Assembly: GCF_038396765.1 (NCBI RefSeq)
Contig: NZ_CP150096.1
Span: 2,711,001-2,775,000, forward strand
Source: Chitinophaga caseinilytica
GTDB taxonomy: Bacteria; Bacteroidota; Bacteroidia; Chitinophagales; Chitinophagaceae
Reading direction: 5' to 3'
Length of the DNA: 64,000 nucleotides
Under the pieces are notes generated by a model. The model was not told where the DNA came from. It saw only the letters and a program-made list of their open reading frames with translations, and ran no database searches. A program made the translations under genes and the position numbers. This document shows positions 58,086-64,000 of this stretch, piece after piece (within the stretch, counting starts at the first letter, position 1; every line of letters begins with the position of its first letter).

Positions 58086-59699
58086 ATGAAGAAAACCTTG
58101 ATCCTCTGCCTGCTGGCCCTCGGTGCCGGCAAGGCCCGCGCGCAATTCACCACCATCGCCGAAAGTCCCGCATTCCAGGAGCCCGGAGACGGCAACGCGC
58201 GCATCCTCCAGCTCACGAACGGCAACACCCTCTTCATCCACTTCACCCCGAAGCAGGGCCTCCAGCTGCAACTGTTCGACCGCCAGCACCGGCGCATCGA
58301 CACCCTGCCGCCCATTACCGACTGGAAATCCTATAAAAACGCCCAGCTCGACGCCGCCTTCGAATCCGGCAACGGCAACGCCACCATCTTCCTCAGCGAT
58401 CGCGCCAAAAGGCATCCCCTCCTCCGCCGGCTCACCATCAGCGCAGAAAACGGGCTCCTCACCGAAGACAGCGTCATCGCCGAACAGGATAAAGTAGATC
58501 TGCGGAAGAAATCCCTCGCCAGCTCAGACTTCCTCATCATCCGCGATCCCCACTCCGGCAGCTACGCCGTCTGGATGTACTTCAACACCGACGATGAATC
58601 CGACGCCGGATACCAGATCGTCCACTTCTCCGCCCATCACCGCGAAATCAGCCGCGCACGGTTCAAAAACTTCGATCACGGCGCACCCTTCCGGTATTGG
58701 GATATGGCCGTCATCGGCGAAGAAAAACTCTGCATCCTCGGCATGGAAGAAAATAAAGGCCAATCGGGCGACAGCCTCGTCATGAAACTCGCTACGCTCG
58801 ACAGCGGCATGGTCTTCTTCAAATTCCACGATCTCCGCTTCCCCGCAGAAGCCGCAGTGACAGGAGCTTTCGTCAAATACAACCCGCAATCCCGCCAGCT
58901 GCTGCTGCTTCAGGCCGTAAAGAAAACGGAAAAGAAAACCGAGCGCATCATGACACGCAGCTCCGTGGTGCAACTCCCGGCATTGAATATTTCCTTCGCC
59001 AAAGACATTTACTTCTGGGGCGTAAACCAAAAGCAGCAGGAAGCTTTCGGTTCCGAAACGGATTACAACGGTGTACCGCAGAACGTGTTCTTCCGGGCAG
59101 ACGGCGGCTACAGCATTGTGTTCGAAGAGCTGGACAACCACATCCGCATGATGAACAACACGCCCACCGTGGTGAGCACCGTGCTCGCCAACGTGGCAGT
59201 GGTGAACTACGACAGCACCGGGAAGGAAATCAACAGCTGGATCATCCCGCGGCGGCACATCAACCAGGGCGTGGTGATGAAACCCTTCTACCTCAAAGCC
59301 CGCGAAAACGTGAACGCGCCCTTCCAGTGGGGAGACCAGTACAAACTATTCACCTACATCCCCGGATACATCCTCATCAACGACCTCGACGCACGCCGCA
59401 AAGCCGCTGATCCCTCACGCCAGACCGCCATCCGCGATATCAGCAACTGCCACGGTTTCTATTACACGCTCGAAGGGAAAGACCCCGTGCCGCAGCGCGA
59501 TTTCGTTTTCAACACGGAAACCGACCGCCAGGTTGCCCTTTTCGCTTTCAGCGACTACGACCCCGTGAAACGTACGCTCGTTACCCTGAAACGCAATCCC
59601 GGCAACAAAAGGGAGATCAAACTGGTATGGCTGCAGGTGCCGGAACGCAAAACCGACGGTCATGATATGGCCGGCGCCGCTTCCAATAACATGAAATGA
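58086..59699 (+). CDS. Secreted protein of unknown function, 537 aa
   Basis: The start at 58086 gives a clean signal peptide (MKKTLILCLLALGAGKARAQ); the longer open frame from 57999 would hide it and precede the -7 box at 58052. I recognise no family. The mature protein is strand-rich with recurring blade-like units (for example NARILQLTNGNTLFIHFTPK near 38, SDFLIIRDPHSGSYAVWMYFNTDD near 155, MAVIGEEKLCILGMEENK near 207, FFRADGGYSIVFEELDNHIRMM near 335), as in beta-propellers. No catalytic motif or lipobox was seen. It is followed by a strong terminator and is probably monocistronic and periplasmic or surface-located. Confidence 0.78.
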   Translation: MKKTLILCLLALGAGKARAQFTTIAESPAFQEPGDGNARILQLTNGNTLFIHFTPKQGLQLQLFDRQHRRIDTLPPITDWKSYKNAQLDAAFESGNGNATIFLSDRAKRHPLLRRLTISAENGLLTEDSVIAEQDKVDLRKKSLASSDFLIIRDPHSGSYAVWMYFNTDDESDAGYQIVHFSAHHREISRARFKNFDHGAPFRYWDMAVIGEEKLCILGMEENKGQSGDSLVMKLATLDSGMVFFKFHDLRFPAEAAVTGAFVKYNPQSRQLLLLQAVKKTEKKTERIMTRSSVVQLPALNISFAKDIYFWGVNQKQQEAFGSETDYNGVPQNVFFRADGGYSIVFEELDNHIRMMNNTPTVVSTVLANVAVVNYDSTGKEINSWIIPRRHINQGVVMKPFYLKARENVNAPFQWGDQYKLFTYIPGYILINDLDARRKAADPSRQTAIRDISNCHGFYYTLEGKDPVPQRDFVFNTETDRQVALFAFSDYDPVKRTLVTLKRNPGNKREIKLVWLQVPERKTDGHDMAGAASNNMK

Positions 59700-59723
59700 G
59701 ACGCTAAAATGCTATAAAACGGG

Positions 59724-59750
59724 AAAGCCGGGGCAATGGTCCCCGGCTTT
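59724..59750 (+). terminator. Terminator after the secreted unknown
   Basis: A 10-bp perfect stem AAAGCCGGGG / CCCCGGCTTT with a 7-base loop and following T tract; it lies between convergent genes ending at 59699 and 59777. Confidence 0.85.
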
Positions 59751-59776
59751 TTATTTTAGTTGACAGATGGTGCGCG

Positions 59777-61024
59777 CTATTCGATGAAACCCACGGCCAC
59801 CGTGGCGTTCGAGAACTCGTCGACGAGTATGAACGTGCCGTTGGCGGGATTGATTTCGTATTTGTCGGCGAACACGGGCTGGGCGGTTTTCAGCACGATG
59901 CGGCCGATATCGTTCAGCCCCATTTCCGTTTTCTCCTCGATGCGGTTGGTCGTCACCTCCGTTACGTTCACGATCTGCTGCACTTTGGATTTGATGCGGG
60001 TAGGACCGTGTTGCAGGAGGTAAGTCTTGCCGGGCGTGAGTTTGTTCTGGTCCATCCAGCAAATCTGCGCTTTCACTTCGCGGAGGCCTTCGGGCTGCGG
60101 TTGCCCTTCCTTCACCAGCAGGTTGCCCCGGCTGATGTCGATCTCGTCTTCCAGCGTAATGACCACGCTTTCGCCGGCATGCGCATCCTGCAGTTGCTCC
60201 CCGAATTTCTCGATGGATTTGATTTTGCTTTTTTGCTCGTTGGGGAGCGACACGATGGTGTCTCCCACCGAAAAGCTGCCGCTGGCGATCTTGCCGGCAA
60301 AACCCCGGAAGTCGTGGAACTGCTCCGTTTTGGGGCGGATCACGTACTGGATGGGGAAGCGGGCGGGATGGTTACGGTCGTTGCGGTCGAACTGGATTTC
60401 TTCCAGGAACTCCAGCAAGGGGAGCCCTTTGTACCAGCTGATCTTTTCGGTGCGCGTCACCACGTTTTCGCCGTACAGCGAGGAAATGGGGATGCATTTC
60501 ACTTCCTTTCCGTCGTAGAAGGAGCCCGGCAGCAGTTGCTGGAAATCTTCCACGATCTGGTTGTAGCGCGCTTCGTCGTATTCCACGAGGTCCATCTTGT
60601 TGATGCAGACCACGAGGTGCGGGATGCGCAGCATGCAGGCGATGAAGAAGTGGCGGTAGGTTTGCTCCACGATGCCTTTGCGGGCGTCGATGAGGATGAG
60701 CGAAACCTGCGCGGTGGATGCGCCGGTCACCATGTTGCGGGTGTACTCGAAGTGCCCCGGGGTGTCGGCGATGATGTATTTGCGGTTGGGTGTGCTGAAA
60801 TAGATGTGCGCCACATCAATGGTGATGCCCTGCTCGCGCTCGGCGATGAGCCCGTCCGTGAGCAGCGAAAGGTCGGTGAAATCGAGCCCCTTTCTTTTGC
60901 TGGCGGCCTGGAGGGCTTCCATTTTGTCTTGCGTGATGGATTTGGTATCGTAGAGGAGCCGCCCGATGAGGGTGCTTTTGCCGTCGTCTACACTGCCGGA
61001 TGTGGTGATACGTAAAACGTCCAT
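59777..61024 (-). CDS. cysN: Sulfate adenylyltransferase, GTPase subunit
   Basis: CysN couples GTP hydrolysis to APS synthesis by CysD. The 415-residue protein has the elongation-factor-like GTPase motifs GSVDDGKST near residue 10 (P-loop), IDVAHIYF with the switch, DTPGHFEYTRNMVTGAS near 88 and NKMDLVEYD near 143, then two beta-barrel domains. No APS kinase (CysC) domain is fused, since the protein ends with DEFSNATVAVGFIE. It is last in cysH-cysD-cysN, 27 bases after cysD. Confidence 0.95.
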   Translation of the reverse strand: MDVLRITTSGSVDDGKSTLIGRLLYDTKSITQDKMEALQAASKRKGLDFTDLSLLTDGLIAEREQGITIDVAHIYFSTPNRKYIIADTPGHFEYTRNMVTGASTAQVSLILIDARKGIVEQTYRHFFIACMLRIPHLVVCINKMDLVEYDEARYNQIVEDFQQLLPGSFYDGKEVKCIPISSLYGENVVTRTEKISWYKGLPLLEFLEEIQFDRNDRNHPARFPIQYVIRPKTEQFHDFRGFAGKIASGSFSVGDTIVSLPNEQKSKIKSIEKFGEQLQDAHAGESVVITLEDEIDISRGNLLVKEGQPQPEGLREVKAQICWMDQNKLTPGKTYLLQHGPTRIKSKVQQIVNVTEVTTNRIEEKTEMGLNDIGRIVLKTAQPVFADKYEINPANGTFILVDEFSNATVAVGFIE

Positions 61025-61051
61025 ATGTTGCGTTGCGGTTATCGGTGATTG

Positions 61052-61957
61052 TTAGAAATAGCCTGCCTGTTTGCGTTTTTCCATGGCGGCTTCCGACCGT
61101 TTATCGTCGATCCGGGCGCCACGCTCGGAAATTTTCGCTGCGAGGATTTCCTCGATGATGTCTTCCAGCTTATCGGCTTCAGACAATACAGCGGCGGTGC
61201 AGGTCATATCGCCCACCGTGCGGAAGCGCACTTTCGAGCGGAAAGGAACTTCTTCTTCGGTGGTGTTGAGATAGGGCGAGAAGGGCCAGTACATACCGTC
61301 GCGCTCGATGATCTCGCGTTCGTGGGAGAAGTAGATCGAGGGGATGGCGAGTTCTTCTTCGCGGATATAATTCCATACGTCGAGCTCCGTCCAGTTGGAA
61401 ATGGGGAACACGCGCACGTTTTCGCCGATGTTGATTTTGCCGTTGAGCATGTCGAACAGTTCGGGGCGTTGCATTTTGGCGTTCCACTGGCCGAATTCGT
61501 CGCGGACGGAGAAGATGCGCTCTTTTGCGCGGGCTTTTTCTTCGTCTCTGCGGGCGCCGCCGATACATGCGTCGAACTTCAGTTCTTCGATAGCATCGAG
61601 GAGGGTTACGGTTTGAAGGGCGTTGCGGGATGCGTATTTGCCGGTTTCTTCCTTCACTTTACCCTGGTTGATGGAATCCTGCACATTGCGGACGATCAGT
61701 TCGAGCCCGAGCGTTTCCACGAGCCAGTCGCGGAACTCGATGGTTTCGGGGAAGTTATGACCGGTGTCTACGTGGAGGAGGGGGAAGGGGATCTTTCCGG
61801 GATAGAAGGCTTTCTGTGCGAGGCGCACGAGTGTGATGGAGTCTTTACCGCCGGAGAAGAGGATCGCCGGGCGTTCGAATTGCGCGGCGGTTTCCCGGAG
61901 GATGTAAATCGCTTCGTCCTCGAGGGCCCTTGGAAATTGCCATTGTATGCTACTCAT
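61052..61957 (-). CDS. cysD: Sulfate adenylyltransferase, catalytic subunit
   Basis: CysD forms adenosine 5'-phosphosulfate from ATP and sulfate. The 301-residue protein has the PP-loop FSGGKDSITLVRLAQKAF near residue 35, HVDTGHNFPETIEFRDW near 60, IGGARRDEEKARAKERIFS near 133, and FPISNWTELDVWNYIREE near 182, with the usual basic C-terminus KRKQAGYF. Length is normal. It lies 18 bases downstream of cysH and encodes the partner of CysN. No sulfite reductase or permease is in the window. Confidence 0.96.
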   Translation of the reverse strand: MSSIQWQFPRALEDEAIYILRETAAQFERPAILFSGGKDSITLVRLAQKAFYPGKIPFPLLHVDTGHNFPETIEFRDWLVETLGLELIVRNVQDSINQGKVKEETGKYASRNALQTVTLLDAIEELKFDACIGGARRDEEKARAKERIFSVRDEFGQWNAKMQRPELFDMLNGKINIGENVRVFPISNWTELDVWNYIREEELAIPSIYFSHEREIIERDGMYWPFSPYLNTTEEEVPFRSKVRFRTVGDMTCTAAVLSEADKLEDIIEEILAAKISERGARIDDKRSEAAMEKRKQAGYF

Positions 61958-61975
61958 ATCTTGCTGTTATAAGTC

Positions 61976-62662
61976 TTAACTGTGTAATCCGCATTCTTTT
62001 TTAGACAGCTCCCACCACCAGCGGCCGGCGCGGGGATGTTCTCCGGGCTCGATGGCGCGGGTGCAGGGCGCGCAGCCGATGGAGATGAATCCTTTGTCGT
62101 GCAGTTTGTTGTACGGCACGTTATTGTCTTTCAGATAGGCGATCATCTGCTCGTAGCTCCAGTGGATGAGGGGATTGTACTTGTACAGTCCGCGATGATC
62201 GTCCCACTCCAGCACGGGCATATCCGTCCTGTTCTCGCTCTGTTCGGCCCGCAGCCCGGTGATCCAGACTTTGGCGCCCTGGAGCGCCCTGCCCAGGGGC
62301 TCCACTTTCCGGATATGGCAACACTCCTTACGGTTCTCGACGGAATCGTAAAAACTGTTGGTGCCCTTTTCCTTCAGCAGGTTTTCCACTGCCGCGGTTT
62401 GGGGAAAATAAATATCGAACGGCTGCTTGTAACGCGCCCTGGTGACGTCCATCAGGTCGTACGTTTCCTGGAAAAGCCGGCCGGTGTCTAACGTGAAAAC
62501 GCGCACCGGCAGGGCGTTGCGCCAGATGATGTCTGCCAGCACCTGGTCTTCCTGCCCAAAGGAGGTGGAAAAAACCACTGCTCCCGGAAATTCCTCCGTC
62601 AATATGCGTATTCCCGTGGCGATGTCCGTTTGCTGGGCAATGATGCCCGTTAAATCTTTCAT
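61976..62662 (-). CDS. cysH: APS/PAPS reductase (iron-sulfur type)
   Basis: The ATG at 62662 (MKDLTGIIAQ, preceded by AAGGAT) gives 228 residues; an in-frame TTG at 62689 lies within the -7 box region and is rejected. The PP-loop-like AVVFSTSFGQEDQVLADI precedes TLDTGRLFQETYDL, and the catalytic cysteine is in the C-terminal KKECGLHS. The paired cysteines of KECCHIRK and CAPCTR are the four ligands of a 4Fe-4S cluster, which marks reductases that use APS directly. That agrees with the absence of a CysC domain in CysN. It would make sulfite from APS with thioredoxin. Confidence 0.93.
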   Translation of the reverse strand: MKDLTGIIAQQTDIATGIRILTEEFPGAVVFSTSFGQEDQVLADIIWRNALPVRVFTLDTGRLFQETYDLMDVTRARYKQPFDIYFPQTAAVENLLKEKGTNSFYDSVENRKECCHIRKVEPLGRALQGAKVWITGLRAEQSENRTDMPVLEWDDHRGLYKYNPLIHWSYEQMIAYLKDNNVPYNKLHDKGFISIGCAPCTRAIEPGEHPRAGRWWWELSKKECGLHS

Positions 62663-62686
62663 ATCCTTATCTGAGTGTCCGTTCAA

Positions 62687-62720
62687 CAAAAATACATAAA
62701 GTCTATAAAAAATATAGACT
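62687..62720 (-). promoter_or_regulatory. cysHDN promoter with candidate operator
   Basis: On the minus strand TATTTTTG (62687-62694) fits TAnnTTTG, 25 bases before the cysH ATG. Just upstream, at 62700-62720, perfect 8-base arms AGTCTATA and TATAGACT flank AAAAA. The repeat lies where a repressor would cover the -10 to -35 region. The neighbouring Rrf2-family gene is the obvious candidate regulator. Confidence 0.55.
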
Positions 62721-63060
62721 AATTTTCGTGAAAAGGGAAGAGCCCCGTCCTGCGGAGCCCTTCGGCGACTTTTCTGGGGAACGTCATATTTGGAAATAAC
62801 TCTGCGAAAGCAACGTAAGCGGGTTGGAAATCAAAAGTATACACGTTGAATAGGGTAGCTGCAAGCGCGCTGTTTCCATGACAACAGGTATACATTGACG
62901 GAGAAATATCCGTTGCAACAAAGGTACCGGGCCCCGAAACTTCTGACAATACTCACTTCTGAGTATTTTCTATGGGTTTGGGTGAAAATCCGTCCACTCA
63001 ACCCGCAGAATTCCCCTCCCAATTGGTATTATCTTAGCCTGAGGCGGTTTTTGCGCCCAT
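62721..63060. other. Gene-poor stretch upstream of the cys operon
   Basis: No convincing gene was found. A minus-strand open frame of 76 codons (62719-62949) has a real start codon but no recognisable family and ends inside the operator region. A hairpin with arms AATACTCA and TGAGTATT and a 4-base loop lies at 62948-62967. No riboswitch that I know fits. A decayed gene is possible. Confidence 0.45.
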
Positions 63061-63065
63061 AAAAA

Positions 63066-63094
63066 AGAGGCTGTATCGCATCGATACAGCCTCT
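63066..63094 (-). terminator. Terminator of the Rrf2-family gene
   Basis: A 13-bp perfect stem AGAGGCTGTATCG / CGATACAGCCTCT with a 3-base loop; on the minus strand it runs into a T tract (plus-strand A run at 63061-63066). Confidence 0.87.
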
Positions 63095-63117
63095 GTACTT
63101 ATAACCCTGAGAATTTC

Positions 63118-63534
63118 TTATTCCCTTGTGAGAATATCTTTCAAAGATTTGTTTTCCAGCAATTTAAGCGTAGCGTCGCGCACTTTACTCATCACTTCAT
63201 GCAGCCCGCAGATCGCTTCGTCCTTGCAATTTTCGCAGCGCTCGTAATAATTGAGGCTCACGCAGGGAAGCAGGGCGATAGGCCCGTCCAGCAGGCGGAT
63301 AATGCGCGCCAGCGGAATTTCCTTGGGCGTGCGCATCAAATAATAGCCACCGCCTTTTCCCTTCTTGCTGCCTAAGATACCGGCATTCTTCAGCTCCAGC
63401 AGGATGTTCTCCAAAAACTTGATGGAGATGCTTTTTTCCGAAGCGATTTCAGAAATCAGTATAGGACCCTTATCCACATTCTCTGCCAGGTAAATCAAGG
63501 CATGGAACGCATATTGTGTTTTTTTAGACAGCAT
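63118..63534 (-). CDS. Rrf2-family transcriptional regulator
   Basis: The 138-residue protein has the Rrf2 winged-helix: TQYAFHALIYLAENVDKGPILISEIASEKSISIKFLENILLELKNAGILGSKKGKGGGYYLMRTPKEI in overlapping family motifs, with the HTH near residues 28-47. The C-terminal part has four cysteines, C91, C100, C103 and C109, arranged like the iron-sulfur ligands of IscR/NsrR-type members. In Bacteria, Rrf2 members CymR and IscR control cysteine and iron-sulfur metabolism. Here it is divergent in function from dapB but points the same way as the cys operon, 428 bases upstream of it. Regulation of cysHDN is inferred. Confidence 0.9.
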   Translation of the reverse strand: MLSKKTQYAFHALIYLAENVDKGPILISEIASEKSISIKFLENILLELKNAGILGSKKGKGGGYYLMRTPKEIPLARIIRLLDGPIALLPCVSLNYYERCENCKDEAICGLHEVMSKVRDATLKLLENKSLKDILTRE

Positions 63535-63573
63535 ATTCCTTAGTCTCCAGTAATTTTTGCACTCTCAATTGTA

Positions 63574-63581
63574 CAAATATA
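63574..63581 (-). promoter_or_regulatory. -7 box of the Rrf2-family gene
   Basis: Minus-strand TATATTTG matches TAnnTTTG and lies 39 bases before the ATG at 63534, within the 81-bp spacer to dapB. No clear -33 TTG. Confidence 0.4.
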
Positions 63582-63615
63582 ACAAAAAACGCCAGCTTTC
63601 GCGGGGAGGGGAAGA

Positions 63616-64000
63616 TCAGAGGTTGAGGACGTCGCTCATATTGAAGATCCCTTTCTTGCCCTTCAGCCATTCTGCCGCGGTTACCGCCCCGGCGGCAAAG
63701 CCTTCCCGGGAATGGGCCGTGTGGGTAATGGTAATATCGTCGATAGTGGAATGATAATCAATGATATGTGTTCCGGCGGCGGGGTCGATCCGTTTGGAAT
63801 GGATGTACAGCTGCGAGGCGTCTTGCGTGGCATCGTTCACCCAGCCTTTCTTGCCGGGCAGCTTGTCGATGATCTGCTCCGCCAGGGTGATAGCCGTGCC
63901 GGAAGGCGCGTCTTTCTTCTGGGTATGGTGGATTTCCTCCATGCGTACGGAATAGGAGGTCTGACCCGCCATGAGCTCGGCCAGCCGCTGGTTCAGCGCA
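63616..64000 (-). CDS. dapB: 4-hydroxy-tetrahydrodipicolinate reductase, C-terminal part
   Basis: This is the last 127 residues or so of DapB, cut by the window edge; the frame is open to base 64000 and the ATG at 63972 is internal. The family signature EIHHTQKKDAPSGTAITLAEQI carries the catalytic-type His pair and the Lys/Asp substrate loop, followed by HSKRIDPAAGTHIIDYHSTIDDITITHTAHSREGFAAGAVTAAEWL, the C-terminal dimerisation and active-site strands. DapB reduces the dihydrodipicolinate precursor on the path to diaminopimelate and lysine, which peptidoglycan synthesis needs. Its promoter and other operon members lie beyond the window. Confidence 0.93.
   Translation of the reverse strand, partial: ALNQRLAELMAGQTSYSVRMEEIHHTQKKDAPSGTAITLAEQIIDKLPGKKGWVNDATQDASQLYIHSKRIDPAAGTHIIDYHSTIDDITITHTAHSREGFAAGAVTAAEWLKGKKGIFNMSDVLNL

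Overview
The window reads as a chromosomal segment from a GC-rich member of the Bacteroidota, most likely the Chitinophagaceae (Chitinophaga-like). The reasons are two SusC/SusD outer-membrane uptake pairs, many short lipoprotein signal sequences, families largely confined to this phylum (DUF4954, DUF4421, MbnP, DUF1080), few Shine-Dalgarno sequences, and several upstream regions carrying the TAnnTTTG -7 box used by the Bacteroidota primary sigma factor. Species assignment is inference. I saw no tRNA, rRNA, CRISPR array, integrase or insertion sequence.

Layout. 1-3634: end of a susC and its susD. 3695-5248 (minus): an all-helical protein of unknown role, divergent from 5493-10125, the complete leucine operon leuCDBA. 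10126-11107: about 1 kb without a gene, holding an imperfect tandem repeat. 11108-15801: a second susC/susD pair. 15926-17469 (minus): a D-Ala-D-Ala dipeptidase and a DUF1080 protein. 17585-23318: an operon for non-phosphorylative L-fucose breakdown (two SDR dehydrogenases, FAH-type hydrolase, mutarotase, lactonase, fucose permease, plus an unknown lipoprotein); the fuconate dehydratase is absent. 23409-25195: an MbnP/MbnH pair; 25294-25728: an RlpA-like protein. 25864-30438 (minus): glmS, DUF4954 and tag. 30721-32885: CMD-family protein, YciI/DGPF protein and an ECF42-like sigma factor. 32970-39008 (minus): a very large TraB/GumN protein and an S9 peptidase. 39093-41925: histidine phosphatase, mgtE and a bestrophin. 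42015-48518: a SET-domain protein, then marR-hutHUIG for histidine breakdown with a long palindrome over the marR start codon. 48537-53448: a frameshifted phosphoesterase, DUF4421, an HD-type hydrolase, aconitase and a frameshifted PspC gene. 53580-59699: DUF4382 lipoprotein, a small unknown, kdsA, threonine dehydrogenase, a DUF2335 membrane protein and a secreted unknown. 59777-64000 (minus): cysN, cysD, cysH, an Rrf2 regulator and the end of dapB.

Metabolically the window combines leucine synthesis, histidine and L-fucose catabolism, assimilatory sulfate activation, and precursor supply for envelope (glmS, kdsA, dapB). Two genes, at 48.9 kb and 53.4 kb, each lack one nucleotide relative to a continuous reading frame; the second lies in a run of C, so base-calling error must be considered alongside real inactivation. 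The items most worth following up are the palindrome over marR, the 1190-residue TraB-type fusion, the sulfur operon with a candidate operator and Rrf2 gene, the fucose operon with its missing step, and the MbnP/MbnH pair.
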